The notes under the pieces: model-generated
Databases searched by the model: none
Told to the model about the DNA's origin: nothing
The model's input: only the letters and a program-made list of their open reading frames with translations
Origin: Saccharopolyspora shandongensis
GTDB taxonomy: Bacteria > Actinomycetota > Actinomycetes > Mycobacteriales > Pseudonocardiaceae
Direction: 5' to 3'
Length of the DNA stretch: 64,000 nucleotides
Assembly (NCBI RefSeq): GCF_900106995.1
Contig: NZ_FNOK01000042.1
Span: forward strand, 21,861 to 85,860
Made by a program: the position numbers and the translations under genes
Shown: piece after piece, positions 1 to 7,809 of the stretch
Layout of the letters: every line of letters begins with the position of its first letter
Position numbering within the stretch: the first letter of the stretch is position 1

Positions 1-1
1 G

Positions 2-1687
2 TCGGTCGCGGACACGTTCTCCCGGTTGCGGCTGAGGGAGCTGCTGAACCAGGTCCAGGTGCGCATCGAGGAGATCATCGGGCTGCGCGACCGGATGGAC
101 GGCCTGCTGTCGGCCGTGCTCGCGATCTCGTCGGAACTCGAACTCGACGCGGCGCTGCGGCGCATCGTGCACACCGCCATGGAGCTCGTCGATGCCCGCT
201 ACGGCGCCATCGGCGTGCTGGGCCCCGGCGGGGAGCTGTCGCAGTTCGTGTACGAGGGCATCGACGAGCCGATGCGGGAGCGCATCGGCTCGCTGCCCAC
301 CGGGCACGGCGTGCTCGGCGTGGTCATCGAGGCGGACAAGCCGCTGCGGCTGACCGACATCTCCGCCCACCCGGCCTCGGTCGGTTTCCCGCCGCATCAC
401 CCGCCGATGCGCGGCTTCCTCGGCGTGCCGATCCGCGCGCGGCAGGAGACGTTCGGGCGGCTGTACCTGACGGAGAAGCGCGGCGGTGGGGAGTTCACCG
501 AGGACGACGAGGTCGTCATGCAGGCGCTGGCCGGCGCGGCGGGCATCGCGGTGGACAACGCCCGGCTGTTCGAGGAGGTCCGCCGCCGGGAGCGCTGGCT
601 GGACGCCACCGGCGAGATCACCGCGGGACTGCTGGCGGGCACCGATCCCATCGACGCGTTGCAGATGATCGCCGAGCGGGCCGCGGAGCTCACCGCCGCC
701 GACTACGCCCTGGTCGCGGTGCCCGCGGCCGATGAAGACGCGGCGGAGGTGACCGACCTCGTCATCACCGTGTCCGTCGGCCTGGACATCGAGGACCTGG
801 CGCACCGGACGATCCCGGTCGGCAGCTCCACCGCCGGGCAGGTGTTCCGGGAGCGGCTGCCGCGCAACGTCTCGAACCTCGCCTTCGACATCACCGAGGG
901 CAACGTCGTGCAGTTCGGCGCCGCGCTCGCGGTTCCGATGCGGGCCGACGAGACCACGTCCGGCGTGCTGCTCACCGCGCGCGAGGTCGGGGCGCCGGGG
1001 TTCGACGAGAACCAGCTGCAGGTGGTGTCCTCGTTCGCCGACCAGGCGGCGCTGGCCCTGCAGCGCGCCGAAGCGCAGGCCGCCCGCCGGGAGCTCGACG
1101 TGCTGGCCGACCGCGACCGCATCGCGCGCGACCTGCACGACCACGTCATCCAGCGGTTGTTCGCCATCGGCATGGCGATGCAGGGCACGCAGCGGCGCGC
1201 GAAGGTGCCGATCGTGGCCGCCCGGCTGACCGAGCACATCGACCAGCTGCACGAGGTGATCCAGGACCTCCGGGCCAGCATCTTCGACCTGCAGGCCACC
1301 GGCGCGAGCGCGGTGCGGTTCCGGGCACGGGTGCAGCGCGTCATCACCGACGTGGTCGGCGACAGCCCGATCCGCATCACCGTGCGGATGGCGGGACCGC
1401 TCGACGTGCTGCCGCCGAAGCTGGCTGAGAACGCCGAAGCGGTCGTGCTGGAGGCGGTGAGCAACACGATCCGGCATTCGCGGGCATCGGAGCTGTCGGT
1501 CGCGATCGTCCTGGACGACACGCTGTCGATCGAGGTGACCGACAACGGCATCGGCATCCCGGACGACGTCACGCCCAGCGGCCTGCACAACCTCGCGGAG
1601 CGCGCGGACCAGCTGGGCGGGCAGTGCACCGTTCAGCCGCTGCCGATGGGCGGGACCTGCGTGCGCTGGAGCGCACCCATGCGCTGA
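2..1687 (+). CDS. DosS/DevS-type GAF sensor histidine kinase (5' end outside window)
   Basis: Cytoplasmic two-component sensor kinase of the DosS/DevS (dormancy survival) family. The frame is open to the left edge and the residues before the first possible TTG (base 26) resemble the DevS N-terminus, so the true start lies outside the window. Numbered from that TTG: GAF-A about 40-185, GAF-B about 205-350, a dimerisation/phosphoacceptor helix with RDLHDHVIQRL (His371), and a HATPase_c domain with an N-box near 475-487 and DNGIGIP. His125 in FPPHHPPMR aligns with the proximal heme ligand of M. tuberculosis DevS (His149), so gas or redox sensing through heme is likely. No response regulator is visible; it may lie upstream. 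Confidence 0.92.
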   Translation, partial: SVADTFSRLRLRELLNQVQVRIEEIIGLRDRMDGLLSAVLAISSELELDAALRRIVHTAMELVDARYGAIGVLGPGGELSQFVYEGIDEPMRERIGSLPTGHGVLGVVIEADKPLRLTDISAHPASVGFPPHHPPMRGFLGVPIRARQETFGRLYLTEKRGGGEFTEDDEVVMQALAGAAGIAVDNARLFEEVRRRERWLDATGEITAGLLAGTDPIDALQMIAERAAELTAADYALVAVPAADEDAAEVTDLVITVSVGLDIEDLAHRTIPVGSSTAGQVFRERLPRNVSNLAFDITEGNVVQFGAALAVPMRADETTSGVLLTAREVGAPGFDENQLQVVSSFADQAALALQRAEAQAARRELDVLADRDRIARDLHDHVIQRLFAIGMAMQGTQRRAKVPIVAARLTEHIDQLHEVIQDLRASIFDLQATGASAVRFRARVQRVITDVVGDSPIRITVRMAGPLDVLPPKLAENAEAVVLEAVSNTIRHSRASELSVAIVLDDTLSIEVTDNGIGIPDDVTPSGLHNLAERADQLGGQCTVQPLPMGGTCVRWSAPMR

Positions 1688-2191
1688 TCGCATCCGCGCC
1701 GCGGTGCCATCGTGTGCCATGACGGGCGACGGTGGCGCACATCGTGCCCTTGGATTCCTGCACGGTGGTCGGCGCCTCGGAGTCCCGATCCGGGGGTCGC
1801 GTTTCAGCGGGGCGCGCGGGCACGTAGGGGACGCCGCCGTCTGGGGCGCAGGGCGCCGTTTCGCGTGAAAACGGCGCCCTGCATGAGGACGGGGTGGCGT
1901 TTTCGCGCGAAAACGCCACCGGTGTCCGGCGTCGGGACGCCTTCGGGATGAGCCGGGCGCAGCCATTCTGAGGCGACATCTTGGGCGAATTCGGGACCGT
2001 TGTGGCTCCTTTTCGGGCGGGCCGAACGGCGCGTTCAGCTGGCCTCATGTGCCGTCGACGCGTTCTTCCGGCGCGGAGCGCGCCAAAATGGCTTGTATTA
2101 GTGCCATGACGATGCCATAGTGACGCCATCGATCCGGCGGGGTGACCCCGGTGATCGAGATCGACGCGTTGCTACGACGAAAGGAGGGGGC
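1688..2191. repeat. Intergenic region with two large TTTCGCGNGAAA palindromes
   Basis: No gene is seen here. Two adjacent inverted repeats dominate: 1850-1880 (12-bp arms, 7-base loop) and a perfect 28-bp palindrome at 1893-1920, both centred on TTTCGCG-type sequence. They lie about 160 bp after the kinase stop and could end its transcript or form part of a dispersed palindrome family; a similar core occurs at 10166-10187. The stretch after 2040 carries the possible control region of the ABC transporter. Confidence 0.7.
2102..2129 (+). promoter_or_regulatory. Three direct repeats at exact 11-bp spacing before the ABC exporter
   Basis: TGCCAT at 2102-2107, TGCCAT at 2113-2118 and CGCCAT at 2124-2129 repeat with a strict 11-bp period, so the same helix face is presented three times. 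They lie 63-90 bp before the ATPase start codon. They could be an operator for a repressor or activator of drug export; the regulator is not identified. Confidence 0.35.
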
Positions 2192-3143
2192 ATGGCTGGG
2201 CGATCCGCCATCTCGGTCCGCGGGCTGCGGAAGTCGTTCGGGGACAAGGTCGTGCTCGACGGCATCGACCTGGACATCCCGCAGGGCAGCATCTACTCGC
2301 TGCTGGGCCCCAACGGCGCGGGCAAGACCACCACCGTGCAGATCCTGTCCACGCTCATCCGCGCCGACGCCGGGAACATCCGGGTCGCCGGGCACGACCT
2401 GGCCGCCGAGCCCGACGCGGTGCGCGCCGCGATAGGCGTCACCGGCCAGTTCTCGGCGGTCGACAACCTGCTCACCGCCGAGGAGAACCTGCTCCTGATG
2501 GCCGACCTGTGTCACCTGCGCCGGCCCGTCGGCCGGCGGCGGGCCGCGGAGCTGCTGGAGCGGTTCGACCTGGTCGAGGCGGGCCGGGAAGCCGGTCGCG
2601 GCCTACTCCGGCGGCATGCGGCGGCGGCTCGACCTCGCGATGACCCTGGTCGGCGATCCGCGGGTCATCTTCCTCGACGAGCCGACCACCGGGCTGGACC
2701 CGCGCAGCCGCCGCACCACGTGGCAGATCATCCGCGACCTGGTGGCCGGCGGCGTCACGATCTTCCTGACCACGCAGTACCTGGAGGAGGCGGACCAGCT
2801 CGCCGACCGGATCGCCGTCCTGGACCACGGGCGGCTGGTCGCCGAAGGCACCGCCGCCGAACTCAAGCGCCGGATCCCGGGCGGCCACGTCAGCCTGCGG
2901 TTCGCCGGTGCCGCCGAGCTCGCCGCAGCCGCCCGGAACTTCCGCGACGTCGCCCGCGACGACGAAGCGCTCACCCTGCAGATCCCCAACGACGGCAGCA
3001 TTCCGGCGCTGCGCGGCCTGCTCGACCGCCTCGACGCCGAGTCGATCAAGCCCGACGCGCTGTCCGTGCACACCCCCGACCTCGACGACGTCTTCCTCGC
3101 CCTCACCGGCCGCCCCGACAACGAGAAGGAGCCGCTTCGATGA
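2192..3143 (+). pseudogene. DrrA-type ABC transporter ATPase, broken by a +1 frameshift
   Basis: ATP-binding subunit of a daunorubicin-resistance-like (DrrA) exporter. The start follows an AAGGAGG site. Walker A (GPNGAGKTTT, residues 39-48) is in one frame; the signature YSGGMRRRLD, Walker B (VIFLDEPTTGLD) and the rest are in another. Removing one G from the GGG at 2581-2583 restores a continuous EAAGKPVAAYSGGMRR reading, so one extra base separates the two halves. The stop overlaps the permease start (ATGA). As written the protein would end without its signature motif, so it is a recent pseudogene or a sequencing error; the undamaged remainder favours the latter or a very fresh mutation. Confidence 0.88.
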
Positions 3144-3928
3144 GCACCCTTTCCCGCGCCGCGGGCGATTCGATGACGATGCTGCGCCGGAACCTGCTGC
3201 GCGCACTGCGCTATCCGGGCATGTCGTTGTCGGTGATCGGCATGCCGATCGTGATGATGCTGCTGTTCGTCTACGTCCTCGGCGGCGTGCTGGGCGCCGG
3301 GCTCGGGGTCGGGGCAGGAGGCGCCGGGTACATCGACTACGTCGCGCCGGGGATCATCCTGATGGCCGCGACGTCCGGCTCCGTGGCGGCGTCGGTGTCG
3401 GTCTGCGTGGACATGACCGAGGGCATCATCAACCGGTTCCGGACCATGGCGATCTCCCGGTCGTCGGTGCTGACCGGGCACGTGGTCGGCAGCGTGATCC
3501 AGACGATGGTCAGCGTCGTGCTGGTCGTGCTCGTCGCGCTGCTGCTGGGTTTCCGGCCCAGCGGCGGACCGCTGGCGTGGCTCGGTGCCGTCGCCCTGCT
3601 CGCGCTGCTGGCCTTCGCGCTCACCTGGGTGTCGGTCGCGATGGGTCTGGTCGCCAGGAGCGCCGAGACGGCGAGCAACGTCGGCCTGCCGTTGCTGTTC
3701 CTGCCTTTCCTCGGTAGCGCGTTCGTGCCCACCGATTCGATGCCGGCCGGGTTGCGCTGGTTCGCCGAGTACCAGCCCTTCACGCCGATCATCGAGACGG
3801 TGCGCGGACTGCTGATGGGCACCCCGGTCGGCGCCGACGCGGTGCTCGCCGTCGCCTGGTCGGTCGCGATCGCGCTCGCCGGCTACCTGTGGGCGCGGGC
3901 GGCGTTCCGGCGCGAGCCCACCCGCTGA
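3140..3928 (+). CDS. DrrB-type ABC-2 permease
   Basis: Integral membrane subunit (262 aa) of the export system encoded with the upstream ATPase; it would form the export channel in the plasma membrane. The ATG overlaps the ATPase stop (ATGA), so translation is coupled. About six hydrophobic segments are visible, starting with the stretch around SVIGMPIVMMLLFVYVLGGV, followed by a helix-rich core with ALTWVSVAMGLVARSAETASN and the LPLLFLPFLGSAFVPTDSMP segment typical of ABC-2/DrrB proteins. Daunorubicin-type drugs are known substrates of the family; the substrate here is unknown. The gene is intact although its partner is frameshifted. Confidence 0.9.
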   Translation: MSTLSRAAGDSMTMLRRNLLRALRYPGMSLSVIGMPIVMMLLFVYVLGGVLGAGLGVGAGGAGYIDYVAPGIILMAATSGSVAASVSVCVDMTEGIINRFRTMAISRSSVLTGHVVGSVIQTMVSVVLVVLVALLLGFRPSGGPLAWLGAVALLALLAFALTWVSVAMGLVARSAETASNVGLPLLFLPFLGSAFVPTDSMPAGLRWFAEYQPFTPIIETVRGLLMGTPVGADAVLAVAWSVAIALAGYLWARAAFRREPTR

Positions 3929-3953
3929 TCAGGATTTTTGATCTTTGTCTTTG

Positions 3954-4145
3954 AAGCGGCGCAGCCGCTTAGCCCACCTACGACGCTTGCACCGCCGCGG
4001 GTTCTCAGACGGTGCCCGCCCTTCTGGGCTACTGGGCGAGGCCAGTCCCCGATGCCGCGTATTGGTCATACGTAAGTCGGGGCTCCCACAGTCCAGGCGG
4101 CGTCTGTAACTCCCGCAGGGGGCCGCTACCCGCGCCGCCACGTGG
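3954..4145. repeat. Dispersed hairpin-headed intergenic repeat, copy A
   Basis: Starts with a small hairpin (AAGCGGC, 3-base loop, GCCGCTT; 3954-3970) just after the permease stop, followed by sequence shared with 7652-7802 (inverted) and 23219-23350 (same orientation). The strongest shared block is around GCGGGTTCTCAGACGGTGCC. No gene is seen. The hairpin may act as a terminator for the permease transcript. Confidence 0.75.
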
Positions 4146-4169
4146 AACGAGCCTGGAAGTGGGCCTCGA

Positions 4170-5159
4170 TCAGGCCGGGACCAAGCCGCGGACGTCGGCG
4201 AGGAGTTCGAGCGAGCGGCGCCAGGCCCCGCGGTCGGGCGCCGCGGACACGACGATCAGCTCGTCAGCCTGGGAGCGGTCGACGAACCGGTCCAGGTAGT
4301 CGTCGACCTCGGCCGGCGCGCCGACCGCCGTGTACTTGGTCATCTGCAGGACCTGTTGCCCGGCGGGGGAAGCGAGGATGGCGTCCGCTTCCTCCGGGGT
4401 GAATTCCTTGCCCTGGCCGAGCATTCGGGTCACCCGGTAGCGCTTCGCCGCGAGGAAGTGCTCCTCGGCTTCGTCGGTGGTGTCCGCCGCGATCACGTTG
4501 ACCCCGGCGATCACGTACGGCTCGGCGAGCTGCGCGGACGGCTGGAACTCCTGCCGGTACAGCGAAACGGCGGCCTCCAGCGCGTCGGGCGCGAAGTGCG
4601 AGGCGAACGAGTAGGGCAGGCCGAGCAGCGCCGCGAGCCTGGCGCCGAACAGGGAGGAACCGAGGATGTACAGCGGCACGTCGGTCCCCGCGCCCGGCGT
4701 CGCGTTGACCCCGGGGATCCGGGTCTCGCCGGACAGGTATCCCTGCAGTTCCAGCACGTCCTGCGGGAACGTCTCGGCCGAGGACGGGTCGCGGCGCAGC
4801 GCCCGCATCGTCTTCTGGTCGCTGCCCGGGGCGCGGCCGAGGCCGAGGTCGATCCGCCCCGGGAACAGCGTTTCGAGGGTGCCGAACTGCTCGGCGATGG
4901 TCAGCGGCGCGTGGTTGGGCAGCATGATGCCGCCGGCGCCGAGCCGAATGGTCTTGGTGTGCGCGGCCACGTGGCCGATCAGCACGCTGGTGGCCGACGA
5001 CGCGATGGACGACATGTTGTGGTGCTCGGCGTACCAGATCCGCCGGTAGCCCAGCGATTCGGCGCGCTGAGCCAGATCGACGCTGCCGGCGAAGCTGTCG
5101 GCGGCCGTCTCGCCCGGGCCGATGTGTGCCAGATCGAGAATGGAGAGGGCAACGGCCAC
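4170..5159 (-). CDS. Luciferase-like (LLM class) flavin-dependent oxidoreductase
   Basis: A 329-aa single-domain flavin-dependent oxidoreductase of the bacterial luciferase-like family, MsnO8-like subgroup; such enzymes use reduced FMN or F420 to oxidise small organic substrates in the cytoplasm. Supporting motifs are the N-terminal LSILDLAHIGPG, the WYAEHHNMSSIASSATSVLIGHVA segment, GAGGIMLPNHAPLTIAEQFGTL and LFPGRIDLGLGRAPGSD. Length is normal and the gene is intact and single. The substrate cannot be told from sequence. Confidence 0.9.
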   Translation of the reverse strand: MAVALSILDLAHIGPGETAADSFAGSVDLAQRAESLGYRRIWYAEHHNMSSIASSATSVLIGHVAAHTKTIRLGAGGIMLPNHAPLTIAEQFGTLETLFPGRIDLGLGRAPGSDQKTMRALRRDPSSAETFPQDVLELQGYLSGETRIPGVNATPGAGTDVPLYILGSSLFGARLAALLGLPYSFASHFAPDALEAAVSLYRQEFQPSAQLAEPYVIAGVNVIAADTTDEAEEHFLAAKRYRVTRMLGQGKEFTPEEADAILASPAGQQVLQMTKYTAVGAPAEVDDYLDRFVDRSQADELIVVSAAPDRGAWRRSLELLADVRGLVPA

Positions 5160-5312
5160 GGCGGCATCAGCCTTTCATCGCGTGCGACGGGCGCGAGGCA
5201 GCCGCCCCGCGCGGCAGAGATAACGGAACAGCCGCCCCGGTTATTCCGAGATCGCCGAGCAGTGAGACTCGTCACGCCTTGCGCGGTGGCGCATCCTCGT
5301 CGGCGGTGTGGG

Positions 5313-5359
5313 GTGAACGGCCCGTTCGCCTCGATGGGCGAGGTGAACGGGCCGTTCGC
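5313..5359 (-). terminator. Large stem-loop after rpf
   Basis: Two 17-bp near-identical direct units (GTGAACGG-S-CCGTTCGC type) at 5313-5329 and 5343-5359 also pair as one long hairpin: 21-bp arms with two mismatches around a 5-base loop. It starts 30 bases after the rpf stop codon and is a likely transcription terminator. It also belongs to the GAACGGNCCGTTC palindromes common in this genome. Confidence 0.55.
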
Positions 5360-5388
5360 GCCAACCGCCTGGAGATCCACACCGGAGG

Positions 5389-5748
5389 TCAGCGGGTGAG
5401 GCCGGCCTTCTTCGAGCACACCGGCCAGGCCTTCGGCCCCTGCTTCGCGAGGACCTTCTCGGCGATCGCGATCTGCTGTTCGCGGGTTGCCTGGGAGGCC
5501 TTGGGGGCGTAGGTCTTGCCGCCGAACGCGGCCCAGGTGGACTGGGTGAACTGCAGGCCGCCGTAGTAGCCGTTGCCGGTGTTGGCCTTCCAGTTGCCGG
5601 AGCTCTCGCACTTCGCCACGGCGTCCCAAGTGGACGCCGAGGCGGCGTTGGCGGGGATGGCCATCGCCAGGGGAGCGGCGGCGATCAGGCCGGCGAGCGC
5701 CACTCGGGCGGCGATGCGGGCGGCGGTGTGCTTCGGGGTACGCGTCAT
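5389..5748 (-). CDS. rpf: Secreted resuscitation-promoting factor (Rpf)
   Basis: A small (119 aa) secreted muralytic enzyme. A twin-basic, hydrophobic signal peptide ends near the ANA-ASAS site (about residue 36). The mature part is almost only the Rpf transglycosylase-like domain: STWDAVAKCESSGNW with the conserved Glu48, then GYYGGLQFTQSTWAAFGG and a C-terminal Cys that can pair with Cys47. Rpf enzymes cleave peptidoglycan glycan strands and help dormant or sporulating cells resume growth. The ATG start is chosen for its GGAG site and because the signal peptide begins there; an in-frame extension to 5982 covers only the leader region. Confidence 0.93.
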   Translation of the reverse strand: MTRTPKHTAARIAARVALAGLIAAAPLAMAIPANAASASTWDAVAKCESSGNWKANTGNGYYGGLQFTQSTWAAFGGKTYAPKASQATREQQIAIAEKVLAKQGPKAWPVCSKKAGLTR

Positions 5749-5763
5749 GGCGGTCTCCTGCTG

Positions 5764-5940
5764 CGCCTGCGAGCGGGCACGTTCGTGCCCCGGGTGGGCG
5801 TGCGGGGGCGCCGCCGGTACCCGGTTCGGGGTGCTCGCCCCTGCCCAGTCGTTCGTTCGGGGTGGGAAGCCGCGCGGGGCAGGGTTCGGCGCTGCGAGCT
5901 TCCGCGTCGGCTCGGGGATCCGACTGGCGGACACGCTACG
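5764..5940 (-). promoter_or_regulatory. Structured rpf leader, candidate c-di-AMP (ydaO) riboswitch
   Basis: The RNA leader before rpf is GC-rich and folded. CCCUGCCC and GGGCAGGG can form a perfect 8-bp stem around about 37 bases, followed by a GGGCACGAACGUGCCC hairpin (5775-5790) that ends about 26 bases before the start codon. Actinobacterial rpf genes are known to be commonly controlled by ydaO-type cyclic di-AMP riboswitches, and the GGCAGGGGCGAGCACCCC stretch resembles part of that motif. The match is by eye only and incomplete. Confidence 0.35.
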
Positions 5941-6192
5941 TAGTCGACGCTGGCGGACCAACCCCTGGAATTCCGCATCCATCGCCGGGGAAGTGCTGCA
6001 AGATCCCGATGATCTGGCGTTCGCGCTGGTGGATGACGAAATTGCTGTCGACTACATTTAGTGATGTTCAGTCTGATATTCACTCGTGTGGGTTATGCAC
6101 GGCGTGGACGTCCGGCGGTTCGGGTGACGCCCCTGGACGCCGGGCCCCGGCATCCGGTAGATCTGACCTTCCGCCGCCGGAAGGGAACGATC

Positions 6193-6906
6193 ATGGTCGG
6201 GAGATTTCCCGCCGTGGCCCTGTTGGCGGCGGTGCTCGTCGTGGCTTCCGCGCCCTCAGCAGCAGCCGCGGCCATCTGGGACGGCGACGCCGCGAACGGC
6301 AAAGGCGTGTTCGCCCACATCGGCTCGGAATGCGCCGCGCCGGGCAGCGTCACGGCCGTCGACGATCCGGAGCACGGCGCGGTGTGGCGCTACGACAAGC
6401 CTGCCGAGAGCAGGCGGTGCGAGAGCCGCGGCATCGCCATCGACGGCAAGGAGCACGACTTCGAGAACGGCTCCACCTACTACCTCGGCTGGCGCAGCAA
6501 GCTCTCCAGCACCGTCGACAACAACGCCACCTTCCAGTGGAAGTCCTACGGCAGCCACATCCAGAACTACCCGGTCGTCCTCAAGGTGATCGACGGAAAG
6601 CTCTCGCTGCTGCAACGCCAACCGGACGAGACGCGCATCGTCTGGGAGCACCCGATCGCGGCGGGGGAGTGGCACAGCATCGTCCTGGGCCTGCACCTGT
6701 CCGACGAGACCACCGGCGGCTGGGTCGAGTTCTGGTTCAACGGCGAGCAGCAGACCTTCAGCGACGGCTCGAAGCGCTGGGCGTGCCGCACCTTCGACAG
6801 CGAGAACCACCCGAAGTGGGGCGTCTACGGAGCCGAGGGCGACGACGTGGTCAACGAGATCGATGCGCTCAAGGTCGGCACCGACTACGCCGACGTCGCG
6901 CCCTGA
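6193..6906 (+). CDS. Secreted heparin-lyase-like polysaccharide lyase domain protein
   Basis: A 237-aa exported protein with a clear signal peptide (VGRFPAVALLAAVLVVASAP, cleavage after an Ala-rich stretch near residue 26). The mature domain looks like the beta-jelly-roll polysaccharide lyase family (heparin lyase I-like), with TYYLGWRSKL, NATFQWKSYGSH, a GEWHSIVLGLHLS strand and WVEFWFNGEQQ. These enzymes cleave acidic polysaccharides by beta-elimination outside the cell; catalytic residues were not assigned with certainty. The ATG was chosen for its GGAAGGGA site and the signal peptide. A longer in-frame reading from 6061 is less likely. Confidence 0.8.
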   Translation: MVGRFPAVALLAAVLVVASAPSAAAAAIWDGDAANGKGVFAHIGSECAAPGSVTAVDDPEHGAVWRYDKPAESRRCESRGIAIDGKEHDFENGSTYYLGWRSKLSSTVDNNATFQWKSYGSHIQNYPVVLKVIDGKLSLLQRQPDETRIVWEHPIAAGEWHSIVLGLHLSDETTGGWVEFWFNGEQQTFSDGSKRWACRTFDSENHPKWGVYGAEGDDVVNEIDALKVGTDYADVAP

Positions 6907-6957
6907 CTGCTGCTTTCGTCGGTATCTACCGGTCGCACGGCTGGCTAGGTTCTTCGC

Positions 6958-7623
6958 ATGAAAATGCGTTGGTTCGCCGGGGTGCTCGGCATCATGCTCA
7001 CCGCGGTCACGATGGGAGCTGCGGAGGCCCAGCCGCAGCAGTGGTCGAGTCCGCGCACGATGTGCGAGTACATCCCGACGCCGGAGAACCCGGCCGCGCG
7101 ACCGGTCCGGCCGCCGCATCCAGCGGCCAAGAACGAGGGCACCGCCCGCGCCACGATCCAGACCAACCACGGCAACGTGGTCGTCGAGCTCGACCGCGCG
7201 AACGCGCCGTGCGCGGTGCACAACCTCGTGCACCTGGCCCGCAAGGACTTCTACGACGACTCCCGCTGCTGGCGCCTGACCAACTCGGCGCGGCTCGGCG
7301 TGCTGCAGTGCGGCGACATCTACTCGGTGGAGAAGGGCGGCCCGGGCTACCGCTTCGCCGACGAGGTCACCGGCGCCGAGACCTACCCGCGCGGCACCGT
7401 CGCGATGGGCAACCAGGGGCCGGACACCAACGGCAGCCAGTTCTTCATCGTGCACTCCCACGCCAACATCAAGCCCGGGTACACGGTGCTGGGCCGGGTC
7501 GTGGAGGGCATGGACGTGCTCGACGAGATCGTCGCCGGCGGCATCATCCCGGGCGAAGGCGGCGACCAGGACGGCGAACCGGCCCTGCCGGTGGAGATCG
7601 AGAACATCAAGATCCGCCGCTGA
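6958..7623 (+). CDS. Exported cyclophilin-type peptidyl-prolyl isomerase
   Basis: A 221-aa peptidyl-prolyl cis-trans isomerase of the cyclophilin family, exported by an N-terminal signal peptide (MRWFAGVLGIMLTAVTMGAA, cleavage near AEA-QPQ). After a Pro-rich linker the domain has TIQTNHGNVVVELDRANAPCAVHNLVHLA, the substrate-binding GNQGPDTNGSQFFIVH core and YTVLGRVVEGMDVLDEI. It likely helps fold secreted proteins at the cell surface. It follows the lyase-like gene by 51 bp on the same strand. Confidence 0.92.
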   Translation: MKMRWFAGVLGIMLTAVTMGAAEAQPQQWSSPRTMCEYIPTPENPAARPVRPPHPAAKNEGTARATIQTNHGNVVVELDRANAPCAVHNLVHLARKDFYDDSRCWRLTNSARLGVLQCGDIYSVEKGGPGYRFADEVTGAETYPRGTVAMGNQGPDTNGSQFFIVHSHANIKPGYTVLGRVVEGMDVLDEIVAGGIIPGEGGDQDGEPALPVEIENIKIRR

Positions 7624-7651
7624 CTAGGAGATTTTGTTCAGAATGGGGTTT

Positions 7652-7802
7652 GCATAGCGGTGCGGGTAGCGGAACCTCAGACGCCGACCAATACGCGGCG
7701 CTGGGGCTGTCCTCGCCAAGAACCCCAGTGGGGTGGGCACCGTCTGAGAACCCGCGGCGGTGCGAGCTGAGTCCCACACCGAATGCGGCTCACGCCGCAT
7801 TC
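7652..7802. repeat. Dispersed hairpin-headed intergenic repeat, copy B (inverted)
   Basis: Same family as 3954-4145 but in opposite orientation; the block around GGGCACCGTCTGAGAACCCG is the reverse complement of copy A. The hairpin end (GAATGCGGC, 4-base loop, GCCGCATTC; 7781-7802) lies 7 bases past the stop codon of the minus-strand monooxygenase and probably terminates it. Confidence 0.75.
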
Positions 7803-7809
7803 TGAACCC

